A stretch of DNA of 64,000 nt from Halomonas getboli (lineage in GTDB: Bacteria > Pseudomonadota > Gammaproteobacteria > Pseudomonadales > Halomonadaceae): positions 62,001 through 126,000 of the forward strand of contig NZ_JALMEW010000003.1 of NCBI RefSeq assembly GCF_023094245.1, read 5' to 3'. The number at the start of each line of letters is the position of its first letter. Position 1 is the first letter of the stretch. The notes beneath the pieces were generated by a model that saw only the letters and a program-made list of their open reading frames with translations, was not told the DNA's origin and ran no database searches. Position numbers and translations under genes: made by a program. Below are positions 17,931 through 27,334 of this stretch, piece by piece.

Positions 17931-18710
17931 TCAGCTTACGTGGGTCCGGATCAGCGCCACCTTGTCCTGCAGCAGCGGCAGGAAACGGTGGGTCAAGGTC
18001 TCGAAGTCGATGCGCGCAGCATTGGTGCTGACGTTGATGGCGCCGAGCAGATGGCCGTTGGCGTCGAAGGCCGGCACCGCCAGCGAGCGCAGCGCCGGGT
18101 CCAGTTCCTGATCGACGATGCTGTAGCCCTGCTGACGAACCTGCTCGATGCAGTTGCGCAGCTGGGCCTTGTCGATGATCGAACGCTCGGTGTGGGCCTC
18201 GAGCGTGACTCGCTCGAGGTAGGCGTCGAGCTCGTCGTCGGGCAGCTGGGCCAGCAGCACCCGCCCCATGGAGGTGTAGGCGGCCGGCAGCCGGGTGCCG
18301 ACCGACAGGGTGATCGCCATCAGGCGGTGCTTGGCCGACGAGCGGCACACGTAGGTCACGTTATCGCCGTCGAGCACGCCCAGCGACGAGGATTCGCCGA
18401 TCTCCTCGGTGATGTCCTCCAGGTATTGTTGGATCACCGAGCGATAATTGTTGGCCGACAGATACGAATAGCCGAGCTGCAGCACCTTGGGCGTCAGCTC
18501 GAAGTGGCGCTGCTGCTTGCGCACGTAGCCCAGGGCGTGGAGCGTGAGCAGGAAGCGGCGGGCCCGGGCGCGGTTCATGCCGGTCTTGGTCGCGACCTCG
18601 CTCAGCGTCATGCGCGGCGTGTCGTCGTCGAAGGCCTGGATCACCTCAAGGCCGCTGGCCAGGGCGGTGACGAAGTCGCGATCGTCCGGGGTCAGGGTGT
18701 CGTCTTGCAT
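17931..18710 (-). CDS. pcaR: PcaR-type IclR-family regulator of the beta-ketoadipate pathway
   Basis: A 259-residue regulator with an N-terminal helix-turn-helix (residues 15-75; MTLSEVATKTGMNRARARRFLLTLHALGYV) and an IclR ligand domain with GESSSLGVLDGDNVTYVCRS and NVSTNAARIDFE. These features match the PcaR/PcaU/PobR branch, which senses beta-ketoadipate, protocatechuate or 4-hydroxybenzoate. It is divergent from pcaB, with a tandem operator between. It is the best candidate for the protein that reads the GTTCG-N5-CGAAC sites across the region. Choice of effector cannot be read from sequence. Confidence 0.88.
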   Translation of the reverse strand: MQDDTLTPDDRDFVTALASGLEVIQAFDDDTPRMTLSEVATKTGMNRARARRFLLTLHALGYVRKQQRHFELTPKVLQLGYSYLSANNYRSVIQQYLEDITEEIGESSSLGVLDGDNVTYVCRSSAKHRLMAITLSVGTRLPAAYTSMGRVLLAQLPDDELDAYLERVTLEAHTERSIIDKAQLRNCIEQVRQQGYSIVDQELDPALRSLAVPAFDANGHLLGAINVSTNAARIDFETLTHRFLPLLQDKVALIRTHVS

Positions 18711-18774
18711 GGGCGCATCATCGCAGGTTGTCCGTATCGAGTTGATGGGGCATCCGCCAACAATCTAGCATAAT

Positions 18775-18808
18775 GTTCGAAATGCGAACACTTGTGCGAC
18801 TTTAGTCA
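18775..18808. promoter_or_regulatory. Tandem PcaR-type operator D between pcaR and pcaB
   Basis: A perfect site GTTCGAAATGCGAAC at 18775 is followed 19 bp later by GTGCGACTTTAGTCA at 18794, which keeps only the left half. It lies 65 bases from the pcaR start and about 60 bases from the pcaB start, suiting control of both, including autoregulation. Confidence 0.72.
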
Positions 18809-18863
18809 GGGTCGCCATGGCCGCTCTAGATTGCCACTTCCTGCCCACCGCGGAGATTCTGCC

Positions 18864-20219
18864 ATGCCCGTCGATATGCTCCAGTCCCCCTTCATGAGCC
18901 AGGAGGCCCAGGCGGCCAGCCGCGACGAGGACTTCGTCGGCGCGATGCTGGCCTTCGAGCTGGCCCTGGCCGAGACCCAGGAGGCCGAGGGCGTCATCCC
19001 CACCGGCACCGCCGAGCGCATGCGGGCCCATCTGGAAGGGCATGCCTTCGACGTGCCCGCCATCACCGCGGGCATCGCCAGCGGCGGCAACGCCGCCATT
19101 CCCTTCGTCAAGGCCGGCCGCGCCGCGCTGCCCGACGATCTCAAGCGCTACTGGCACCTCGGCGCCACCAGCCAGGACGTGGTCGACAGCGCCCTGATGC
19201 TGCTGCTCGCGCCGCGCCTGGCGCGGCTCGATGCGCTGCTCGTGCGCTGCCGAGCCGCCGGCATCGCGCTGATGGCGCGCCACGACGAGACCGTGATGGT
19301 GGGGCGCACGCTGATGCAGCAGGCGCTGCCGATCACCTTCGGCGTCAAGGTGGCCCACTGGGCGCTGGGCCTCGAGGAGGGGCGCCGGCGGCTGGTCGGG
19401 CTGACGCTGCCGGTGCAGTTCGGCGGCGCGGTGGGCGTGCACTCCGGTTTAGACGGGCCGGGCCGGGAGGGCCTCGGCCTCAGCGTCATGGACGGCCTCG
19501 CCGCGCGGCTCGGCCTGGCGGCGCCGGTGCTGCCCTGGCACACCGATCGCCAGCCGATCCATGCCCTGGCCAGCGGTGTCGATGCGCTGGCCGGCGCCGC
19601 CGAGAAACTGGCGCTGGATGTCTCGCTGCTGACCCAGACCGAGCTCGGCGAGGTGGCCGAACCCGCCGGCGAGGGCATGGGCGAATCGTCGTCGATGCCC
19701 CACAAGCGCAATCCGGTGCGCTGCGCGATGATCCGCGGGGCCTGCCGCCGGGTCCATGGCCACACCTCGGTGATCCTCAACGCCACGGCGCAGCCGCTGG
19801 AGCGCGGGCTCGGCGAGTGGCACGCCGAGTGGACGCCGCTGGTCGACGGCGTGCTGCTGCTGGAAGGCGCGCTGGAGCAGTCCGCCGTGCTGCTCGAGGG
19901 GCTGGAGGTCAACGCCGAGGCCATGCGCCGCAATCTCGCGGTGACCGGCGGCGCGATCATGGCCGAGCCGGTGGCGCGGCGGCTGACGCCGCAGCTGGGC
20001 CCCGATGCCGCCAAGGCGCTGGCGGCGGATGCGTCCGAGCGCGCCCGGCAGGCGGCGTGCCCCTATGCGCAGGCCCTGGAGGCGCTGCTGGGGGAGCGGC
20101 ACGCCGAGCTGGCGGGCGAGATCACCCGCGATGAGCTCGAGGCCGCCACGGATCCAGCCTTATACCTTGGTAGCAGCAAGGCCCAGGTCGCGCGCGCGGT
20201 CCGCTGGCTGGAAGGCTGA
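18864..20219 (+). CDS. pcaB: 3-carboxy-cis,cis-muconate cycloisomerase
   Basis: A 451-residue cytosolic enzyme that lactonises beta-carboxymuconate to gamma-carboxymuconolactone. It belongs to the fumarase/argininosuccinate lyase superfamily: the signature GESSSMPHKRNPV lies near residue 275, the second catalytic region HLGATSQDVVDSA near residue 98, and GGNAAIPFVK near residue 76. The ATG at 18864 starts the usual MPVDML-like N-terminus; upstream in-frame codons overlap the operator. It is separated from pcaI by a hairpin and its own promoter region. Confidence 0.93.
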   Translation: MPVDMLQSPFMSQEAQAASRDEDFVGAMLAFELALAETQEAEGVIPTGTAERMRAHLEGHAFDVPAITAGIASGGNAAIPFVKAGRAALPDDLKRYWHLGATSQDVVDSALMLLLAPRLARLDALLVRCRAAGIALMARHDETVMVGRTLMQQALPITFGVKVAHWALGLEEGRRRLVGLTLPVQFGGAVGVHSGLDGPGREGLGLSVMDGLAARLGLAAPVLPWHTDRQPIHALASGVDALAGAAEKLALDVSLLTQTELGEVAEPAGEGMGESSSMPHKRNPVRCAMIRGACRRVHGHTSVILNATAQPLERGLGEWHAEWTPLVDGVLLLEGALEQSAVLLEGLEVNAEAMRRNLAVTGGAIMAEPVARRLTPQLGPDAAKALAADASERARQAACPYAQALEALLGERHAELAGEITRDELEAATDPALYLGSSKAQVARAVRWLEG

Positions 20220-20255
20220 GTAACTCGCTGAAAAAAATGGGAATTCGAGCAATGA

Positions 20256-20280
20256 CAGGAGCCGGCCGTGCCGGCTCCTG
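20256..20280 (+). terminator. Hairpin downstream of pcaB
   Basis: An 11-bp perfect stem (CAGGAGCCGGC with GCCGGCTCCTG) with a 3-base loop is followed only by GCGTTT, so it may be an inefficient terminator or a mRNA-stabilising structure. Confidence 0.55.
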
Positions 20281-20322
20281 GCGTTTCCGGCGTTTGACGC
20301 CGCCGGGCGTGCGGATTAATTT

Positions 20323-20356
20323 GTTCGTACTGCAAATCTATGTGCGTATAGCGAAC
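20323..20356 (+). promoter_or_regulatory. Tandem PcaR-type operator E upstream of pcaIJ
   Basis: GTTCGTACTGCAAAT at 20323 (left half intact) and GTGCGTATAGCGAAC at 20342 start 19 bp apart. The second closely resembles the known PcaR site at the Pseudomonas putida pcaIJ promoter, as I recall it, and contains a TATAG element that could be part of the -10 box. The pcaI start lies 93 bases downstream. Confidence 0.72.
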
Positions 20357-20449
20357 TCTTCGGCGCGCATGGAGATCGAACAGCAACCGTGAACGCCGGC
20401 GATCCCTGCACACTCCTCGATCCGGGCGTTCCCACCAGAGGCGACTATC

Positions 20450-21268
20450 ATGGCCGAGATCCTCAGCCTGCATGACGCGGTGGCGCGCTACGTCGAAGAC
20501 GGCGCCACCGTGGCCATGGAGGGCTTCACCCACCTGATTCCCTTCGCCGCCGGGCACGAAGTCATCCGCCAGGGCAAGCGCGACCTGACCCTGATCCGCA
20601 TGACGCCGGACCTGGTCTACGACCAGCTGATCGGCGCCGGCTGCGCGAGGAAGGTGATCTTCTCCTGGGGCGGCAATCCCGGCGTGGGCTCGCTGCACCG
20701 CCTGCGCGACGCGGTGGAGAAGGGCTGGCCGCACAAGGTCGAGATCCTCGAGCACAGCCACGCCGCCATGGCCTGCGCCTTCGAGGCCGGCGCCGCCGGG
20801 CTGCCGCTGGCCGTGCTGCGCGGCTACGTCGGCAGCGAGCTGCCCAACGTCAACGACCAGATCAGGTTCATCGAGTGCCCCTTCACCGGCGAGCGCCTGG
20901 CCGCGGTGCCGTCCGTGCGCCCCGATGTCTCCATCGTTCACGCCCAGAAGGCCGACCGTGCCGGCAACGTGCTGGTCGAGGGCATCGTCGGCGTGCAGAA
21001 GGAGGCGATTCTGGCCGCCACGCACAGCATCGTCACCGTCGAGGAAGTCGTCGACGATCTCGATACGCATCCCAATGCCTGCGTGATCCCGGGCTGGGCC
21101 ATCGACGCCATCGCCGTGGCCGAGCAGGGCTCGCTGCCGTCCTACGCGCACGGTTACTACCCGCGCAACAACCGCTTCTACAAGGAGTGGGACGCCATCG
21201 CCCGCGACCGCGATGCCTTCACCCAGTGGATCGAAGAGAACGTCATGAACGCCGGGGAGACTGCCTGA
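20450..21268 (+). CDS. pcaI: 3-oxoadipate CoA-transferase subunit A
   Basis: A 272-residue alpha-type subunit of the family I CoA-transferase that moves CoA from succinyl-CoA to beta-ketoadipate. It starts MAEILSLHDAVARYVEDG and carries the CoA-transferase pattern VIFSWGGNPGVGSLHRLR near residue 68, then the SIVHAQKADRAGNVLVEG block. It is longer than the roughly 230-residue Pseudomonas PcaI and closer to the larger CoA-transferase alpha type. Its stop overlaps the pcaJ start by one base, so the subunits are translationally coupled. Confidence 0.9.
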   Translation: MAEILSLHDAVARYVEDGATVAMEGFTHLIPFAAGHEVIRQGKRDLTLIRMTPDLVYDQLIGAGCARKVIFSWGGNPGVGSLHRLRDAVEKGWPHKVEILEHSHAAMACAFEAGAAGLPLAVLRGYVGSELPNVNDQIRFIECPFTGERLAAVPSVRPDVSIVHAQKADRAGNVLVEGIVGVQKEAILAATHSIVTVEEVVDDLDTHPNACVIPGWAIDAIAVAEQGSLPSYAHGYYPRNNRFYKEWDAIARDRDAFTQWIEENVMNAGETA

Positions 21269-22056
21269 TGAGCCACGTCGAGAAGAGCCTGGACTACACC
21301 GCCGGCGAGATGATGACGGTGACCGCCGCGCGGGCGCTGGAGAACGGCACCACCTGCTTCGTCGGCATCGGTCTGCCCAGCGAGGCCGCCAACCTGGCGC
21401 GCCTGACCCACGCCCCGGACGTGGTGCTGATCTACGAATCCGGCACCCTGCAGACCAAGCCCGAGGTGCTGCCGCTGTCGATCGGCGACGGCGAGCTGTG
21501 CGAGACCGCGCTGACCACCGTCTCGGTGCCGGAAATGTTCCGCTACTGGCTGCAGGGCGGCAAGATCAACGTCGGCTTCCTCGGCACCGCCCAGATCGAC
21601 CGCTACTGCAACCTCAACACCACCCTGATCGGCGACTACACCGCGCCCAAGGTGCGCCTGCCGGGTGGCGGTGGGGCGCCGGAGATCGCCACCAACGCGG
21701 GCGAGGTGTTCATCACCCTCAAGCACTCCAAGCGCGCCTTCGTCGACCAGGTCGATTTCATCACCACCCTGGGCTTCGGCCGCGACGGCAGGGGCCGCGA
21801 CGGCGTGCCCAACATCGGCAAGGGCCCGACCCGGGTGATCACCGACCTGTGCGTGATGAAGCCGGATCCGGAGACCAGGGAGCTGGTGGTGGTGTCGCTG
21901 CACCCGGGCGTGACCGCCGAGCAGGTCCAGGAGGCCACCGGCTGGGAGATCCGCTTCGCCGAGACCCTGGAGAGCACCCCGGAGCCCAGCGCCCGCGAGC
22001 TCGAGGTGCTGCGCGCGCTCAAGGATCGCACCGCTCAAGCCCACGCGGGCCAGTAA
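21268..22056 (+). CDS. pcaJ: 3-oxoadipate CoA-transferase subunit B
   Basis: A 262-residue beta-type subunit. It contains GTTCFVGIGLPSEAANLA near residue 26 and the catalytic-site region IYESGTLQTKP (active glutamate near residue 54), followed by the oxyanion-type loop LPGGGGAPEIA. It pairs with PcaI to make beta-ketoadipyl-CoA in the cytoplasm. pcaF follows after 16 bases with an AGGAGAT ribosome site. Confidence 0.92.
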   Translation: MSHVEKSLDYTAGEMMTVTAARALENGTTCFVGIGLPSEAANLARLTHAPDVVLIYESGTLQTKPEVLPLSIGDGELCETALTTVSVPEMFRYWLQGGKINVGFLGTAQIDRYCNLNTTLIGDYTAPKVRLPGGGGAPEIATNAGEVFITLKHSKRAFVDQVDFITTLGFGRDGRGRDGVPNIGKGPTRVITDLCVMKPDPETRELVVVSLHPGVTAEQVQEATGWEIRFAETLESTPEPSARELEVLRALKDRTAQAHAGQ

Positions 22057-22072
22057 ACCAGGAGATCACCGC

Positions 22073-23281
<1,209 letters not shown>

Positions 23282-23283
23282 AA

Positions 23284-23322
23284 GAGGCGCTAGATCGCCT
23301 CCGGGGCCGGCGTCGCCGGCCC
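23284..23322 (+). other. Two consecutive hairpins between pcaF and pcaL
   Basis: GAGGCG/CGCCTC (23284-23301, 6-base loop) is followed by GGGCCGGC/GCCGGCCC (23304-23322, 3-base loop) and then CTTCCCGTTT. There is no proper T tract, so partial attenuation or mRNA processing is likelier than full termination. Confidence 0.45.
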
Positions 23323-23349
23323 TTCCCGTTTCCTGTACGGAGAGAACGC

Positions 23350-24534
23350 ATGGCATTTCTGAACATCGACGGACGCAGCGTGGCCTATCGCCTGCTCGGC
23401 GCCGAGGCCAATCCGCTGGTGATCCTGGCCCATCCGCTGGGCATGACCCAGGCGGTGTGGGACGACGTGCTGGCGGCGCTGCTGCCGCGCTACCGGGTGC
23501 TGACCTGGGACCTGCCCGGCCACGGCGCCAGCGAGGCCTGGCCGGCCGACGGCGGCGAGATCACCCCGGAGGCACTGGCCGCCGAAGCGCTGACCCTGGC
23601 CGAGCAGGCCGGCGCGGCGCACTTCCACTTCGTCGGCACCTCCATCGGCGGCGTGATCGGCCAGCAGCTGCTCAAGGCGCACGCCGATCGCCTGCTGTCG
23701 GCGACGCTGACCAATACCGGTGCGGTGATCGGCAACGCCGAGCTGTGGAGCACCCGGGCCGGGCGCGTGCGCGAGGAAGGCCTGGCGGCGATGGCCGGCG
23801 AGATCGTGCCGCGCTGGTTCGCGCCCGACCTGGTGGCGCGCGTGCCGGCGCTGGACCAGGGCTGGTGCGTGCAGATGGGCCGCACCGACGACGAGAGCTA
23901 CGCGCGGCTGTGCGAGATGCTTGGTCGCACCGACTTCCGCGGCCAATTGAAGGGCCACGGAGTCGACGTGCACCTGCTGGGCGGCAGTGAGGACATGGCG
24001 ACGCCGCCGGAGACGCTGCAGACCCTGGCCGCCGAGTGCGACGGTGCGCCGCTCGAGGTCATCGAGCGCATCGCCCACGTGCCCTCGGTGGAAGCCCCGG
24101 AGATGGTCGCCAAGCGGCTGCTCAAGTGGATGGCCGCGGATCGCGCGCGGGTCGGCGAGCAGGGCGTGGCCTACGCCGAGGGCCTCGAGACCCGCAAGCA
24201 GGTGCTGGGCGAGACCCACGTGGCGCGCTCCACCGAGAACGCCAACAGCCTCGACGCGCCCTTCCAGCAGATGATCACCCGCCTGGCCTGGGGCGAGCTG
24301 TGGGGCAACGAGGACCTCTCCCGTGCCGAGCGCAGCATGATCACCACCGGCATCCTGGCCGCCTTGGGGCGCGAGGAGCTGGAGCTGCATCTCAAGACCG
24401 CCAGGCGCATCGGCCTCAGCGAGGCGCAGCTGCGCCAGGTGCTCATGCACGTGGCCGTCTACGGCGGCGTGCCGGCGGCCAATCATGCCTTCGCCCTGGC
24501 CAAGCAGCTGGGCTGGGGAGAGGCGCAGGACTGA
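23350..24534 (+). CDS. pcaL: PcaL: 3-oxoadipate enol-lactonase / 4-carboxymuconolactone decarboxylase fusion
   Basis: A 394-residue bifunctional cytosolic enzyme. The N-terminal alpha/beta-hydrolase (about 1-255) corresponds to PcaD: nucleophile Ser98 in FVGTSIGG, oxyanion region HPLGM near residue 28, catalytic His in the AHVPSVEAP segment. The C-terminal part (about 270-390) is the carboxymuconolactone decarboxylase PcaC, with NANSLDAPFQQMITRLAWG and LMHVAVYGGVPAANHAF. The fused protein performs two consecutive steps. The start at 23350 has a GGAGA ribosome site. pcaQ follows 16 bases later. Confidence 0.94.
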   Translation: MAFLNIDGRSVAYRLLGAEANPLVILAHPLGMTQAVWDDVLAALLPRYRVLTWDLPGHGASEAWPADGGEITPEALAAEALTLAEQAGAAHFHFVGTSIGGVIGQQLLKAHADRLLSATLTNTGAVIGNAELWSTRAGRVREEGLAAMAGEIVPRWFAPDLVARVPALDQGWCVQMGRTDDESYARLCEMLGRTDFRGQLKGHGVDVHLLGGSEDMATPPETLQTLAAECDGAPLEVIERIAHVPSVEAPEMVAKRLLKWMAADRARVGEQGVAYAEGLETRKQVLGETHVARSTENANSLDAPFQQMITRLAWGELWGNEDLSRAERSMITTGILAALGREELELHLKTARRIGLSEAQLRQVLMHVAVYGGVPAANHAFALAKQLGWGEAQD

Positions 24535-24550
24535 CGCCGGAGGAGTCCCG

Positions 24551-25480
24551 ATGCTGAGCTCACGCATCAAGCTGCGCCATCTGCAGGCCTTTCTCGAGGT
24601 GGCGCGGCAGCGCAGCTTCGCCCGCGCCGCCGAGCGCCTGGCGATCAGCCAGCCGGGGGTGTCCAAGACCATCCGCGAGCTCGAGGAGATCCTCGGCGCC
24701 GAGCTGTTCGAGCGCGGGGCCCAGGGCGTGGCGCTGACCCAGTCCGGCCTGACCTTCCTGCGCCACGCCGGGCCGGCGATCCGGGCGCTGGAGGAGGGCA
24801 TCGGCGCTGTCGGCGATGCCCATCAGGGCGCGCGCTGGCTGCGCGTGGGGGCGCTGTCCACGGTGGAGAGCCGCCTGCTGCCCCGGGCCATTCGGCGCTG
24901 GCAGGCCGCCCAGTCCTCGGAGTCGGTCGGCGTCGACGTGGTGACGGGACGCAGCGCCTTCCTGCTCTCGCAGCTGCGCCTCGGCGAGCTCGATCTGGTG
25001 GTGGGGCGCATGACCGAGGCGCGCGAGATTCGCGATCTGACCTTCGAGCATCTCTACTACGAGCCGCTGGTACTGGTGGTGCGCGCCGGCCATCCCCTGG
25101 CCGGCGTCGCTTCCCTGGCGCCCGGTCGGCTGGTCGAGTTCCCCTGGGTGCTGCCGCCGCCGCAGACCACGCTGCGCCAGCGGGTCGACAGCTTCTTCGT
25201 GCGCCATGGGCTGGAGCGCCCCGGCCGGCTGCTGGAGACCCTGTCGCTGCCGGTCAGCGCGGGCTACACGCGCGACAGCGAGGCGATCTGGGTGGCGCCC
25301 CGGGAGGCGGTGGTCGAGGAGCTCGAGGCCGGCCGGCTGGTCGAGCTGTCGTTGCCGCTGGAGGGGCAGGGCGGCTCGGTGGGGCTGTGCATCAACGCCA
25401 GCATGCAGCCTTCGCTGGCGCTGGAGGCCTTCTGCGAGGCCTTGAGGGAGGTGGCGGCCGAGCGCCGGTCGGGCGAATAG
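24551..25480 (+). CDS. pcaQ: PcaQ-type LysR regulator of protocatechuate genes
   Basis: A 309-residue LysR regulator. The N-terminal helix-turn-helix (KLRHLQAFLEVARQRSFARAAERLAISQPGVSKTIRELE) and overall length match PcaQ, known in Agrobacterium and Sinorhizobium to activate pca genes with beta-carboxymuconate-type coinducers. An AGGAG sits before the ATG at 24551. It is the last gene of the pcaIJFL unit. A palindrome with the PcaQ half-site spacing (ATAACC-N4-GGTTA) occurs upstream of pcaH at 26421, the likely target. Confidence 0.85.
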   Translation: MLSSRIKLRHLQAFLEVARQRSFARAAERLAISQPGVSKTIRELEEILGAELFERGAQGVALTQSGLTFLRHAGPAIRALEEGIGAVGDAHQGARWLRVGALSTVESRLLPRAIRRWQAAQSSESVGVDVVTGRSAFLLSQLRLGELDLVVGRMTEAREIRDLTFEHLYYEPLVLVVRAGHPLAGVASLAPGRLVEFPWVLPPPQTTLRQRVDSFFVRHGLERPGRLLETLSLPVSAGYTRDSEAIWVAPREAVVEELEAGRLVELSLPLEGQGGSVGLCINASMQPSLALEAFCEALREVAAERRSGE

Positions 25481-25522
25481 ACGCTCCGGGCCCGACGCTC
25501 TCGATGGTGGGGATCGCGCACG

Positions 25523-25555
25523 CAATAATGGTTATGTTATAACGTTGTGTTATTG
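25523..25555 (+). promoter_or_regulatory. Zur-type box upstream of zinT
   Basis: The palindrome GTTATAAC (25536-25543) is flanked by an outer inverted repeat, CAATAAT on the left and TTATTG on the right, together forming an AT-rich 33-bp dyad in otherwise GC-rich DNA. It resembles gammaproteobacterial Zur sites (core TGTTATAACAT). It is centred about 63 bases before the zinT start, consistent with zinc-dependent repression. Confidence 0.68.
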
Positions 25556-25602
25556 CGCCGAGCCCGGCGCGATCGAGAGACGACGATCCCGGAGGAAAGA
25601 CC

Positions 25603-26301
25603 TTGAGCACGCGATATTCCCGGAAGCTGAGCGTGGTGGCGATGAGCATGCTGTCGGTGACCGCCAGCCAGTGGGCCCTGGCGCATTCGTCCGATGGCGA
25701 GCACGACCATGACCACGCGCATGGCCATCACGAGCACGAACATGCCCATGATCACCACCACGACGAGGACATCTACGCCGGCCACTTCGACGACGAGCAG
25801 GTCGAGGATCGTGCGCTCGACGACTGGCAGGGAGACTGGCAGTCGGTATATCCCTACCTGCAGGATGGCACGCTCGATCGGGTGATGGCCGCCAAGGCGG
25901 CGGACAGCGCCGACAGGACCGCCGCCGACTATCGGGCGTATTACCAGCGGGGCTACCGGACCGATGTCGCGCGGATCGAGATCGACGGCCAAGCGGTCAC
26001 CTTCCAGGACCCGCAAGGGGCACGTACCGGCGAGTATGTCTATGACGGCTACGAGATCCTGACCTACGCGGCCGGCAATCGCGGCGTGCGCTATGTCTTC
26101 AAGCGGCAGGACGGGGGTGAGGCCCTCCCCGCGTTCATCCAGTTCAGCGATCACGCCATCGCCCCGAACGACGCCGCGCATTTTCACCTGTACTGGGGCG
26201 ACGACCGCCGGGCGCTGCTGGAAGAGGTCGAGCATTGGCCGACCTACTATCCCGCCGACCTGGATGGCCAGGCAATCGCCGAGGAAATGCTGGCGCACTA
26301 G
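25603..26301 (+). CDS. zinT: Periplasmic zinc-binding protein ZinT
   Basis: A 232-residue periplasmic metal chaperone that helps zinc uptake under zinc limitation. A signal peptide (about 1-27, ending ALAHS) is followed by a histidine- and aspartate-rich stretch (residues 30-53). The ZinT domain then starts at DDWQGDWQSVYPYL and contains FSDHAIAPNDAAHFHLYWG. The start is TTG at 25603, chosen because GGAGG lies seven bases upstream and because it gives a complete signal peptide; the next in-frame ATG would cut it. It lies alone between pcaQ and pcaH, with its own Zur-type box and terminator. Confidence 0.9.
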   Translation: MSTRYSRKLSVVAMSMLSVTASQWALAHSSDGEHDHDHAHGHHEHEHAHDHHHDEDIYAGHFDDEQVEDRALDDWQGDWQSVYPYLQDGTLDRVMAAKAADSADRTAADYRAYYQRGYRTDVARIEIDGQAVTFQDPQGARTGEYVYDGYEILTYAAGNRGVRYVFKRQDGGEALPAFIQFSDHAIAPNDAAHFHLYWGDDRRALLEEVEHWPTYYPADLDGQAIAEEMLAH

Positions 26302-26354
26302 CCGGAATCCTGCAGGACTGGTGGCCCGACCGGCGCCGTCCACCTGCCCCCTTC

Positions 26355-26379
26355 AGGCCCCTCGCACGAGGGGCCTTTT
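26355..26379 (+). terminator. Terminator after zinT
   Basis: AGGCCCCTCG pairs with CGAGGGGCCT around a very short CA centre (in practice a 6-base loop), ending in TTTT. Confidence 0.82.
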
Positions 26380-26420
26380 GGTGTCTTTCGTCGGGTAAGA
26401 GGCCGCGTCGAACCGTATTG

Positions 26421-26442
26421 CTCATAACCCTGGGGTTATGAG
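26421..26442 (+). promoter_or_regulatory. PcaQ-type operator upstream of pcaH
   Basis: A perfect palindrome: CTCATAACCC (26421-26430), TG, GGGTTATGAG (26433-26442). It contains ATAACC-N4-GGTTAT, matching the ATAACC-N4-GGTTAA motif reported for PcaQ in Sinorhizobium. It lies 111 bases before the pcaH start. No GTTCG-N5-CGAAC site is present here. Confidence 0.75.
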
Positions 26443-26553
26443 GCCTCGGCGAGACGTCAATTGGCAGCCCTGCGACAGGGCGCCACACTGCCGACATCGG
26501 TTCGGCGCGCCCGAGGTGCGTCGTCTTCCTTCACGCCAGCAAGAGACCCCGAG

Positions 26554-27294
26554 ATGCAAAACGACAACAAGCGCTTCGTGGAGCGCGACCGGGACTGGCA
26601 TCCCCCGGCCTATGCCCCCGGCTACAAGACCAGCGTCGCCCGCTCGCCGAGCCAGTCCCTGGTCAGCCTGCAGACGCCCAGCGCCTCCGAGTTGACCGGT
26701 CCTGACTTCCGCCGGCTGCGCATGGGTCGCTACGACAACGACCTGCTGATGAACTTCCGCGAGGATCCCGCCCTGGCGGGCAGCGCCGGCCTGCCGGCGG
26801 GCGAGCGGATCATGATGTTCGGCCGCGTGGTCGACCAGTTCGGCAAGCCGGTACCGCATACCCTGGTGGAAATGTGGCAGGCCAACGCCGGCGGCCGCTA
26901 TCGCCACAAGAAGGACGGCTACCTGGCGCCGCTCGACCCCAACTTCGGCGGGGTGGGGCGCTGCCTCACCGACGAGCAGGGCTGGTATCGCTTCCGCACC
27001 GTCAAGCCCGGCCCCTATCCCTGGCCCAACGACGTCAACAGCTGGCGCCCGGCGCATATCCACGTCTCGGTGATGGGGCCGGCGATCTCCACCCGCCTGA
27101 TCACCCAGATGTACTTCGAGGGCGATCCGCTGATCCCGCTGTGTCCGATCGTGCAGACCCTGCGCGACCCCGAAGCCGTCGAGACCATGACCGGCCGTCT
27201 CGACATGGCGCGCAGCCGCCCCATGGACTGCCTGGCCTACCGCTTCGACCTGGTGGTACGCGGCGAGCTGCAGACCTACTTCGAAAACCAATGA
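26554..27294 (+). CDS. pcaH: Protocatechuate 3,4-dioxygenase beta subunit
   Basis: A 246-residue subunit carrying the non-haem Fe(III) of the intradiol dioxygenase that opens protocatechuate to beta-carboxy-cis,cis-muconate. All four iron ligands are in place: Tyr116 (GGRYRH), Tyr155 (KPGPYPW), His168 and His170 (PAHIHVS). Their spacing, 39, 13 and 2 residues, equals that of Tyr408, Tyr447, His460 and His462 in the P. putida enzyme. Start at 26554 gives the standard N-terminus. pcaG follows in the same operon. Confidence 0.96.
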   Translation: MQNDNKRFVERDRDWHPPAYAPGYKTSVARSPSQSLVSLQTPSASELTGPDFRRLRMGRYDNDLLMNFREDPALAGSAGLPAGERIMMFGRVVDQFGKPVPHTLVEMWQANAGGRYRHKKDGYLAPLDPNFGGVGRCLTDEQGWYRFRTVKPGPYPWPNDVNSWRPAHIHVSVMGPAISTRLITQMYFEGDPLIPLCPIVQTLRDPEAVETMTGRLDMARSRPMDCLAYRFDLVVRGELQTYFENQ

Positions 27295-27334
27295 GCGGGT
27301 TCGAGGCTCAGTGAAACAGGATCAGGGGACTCTC

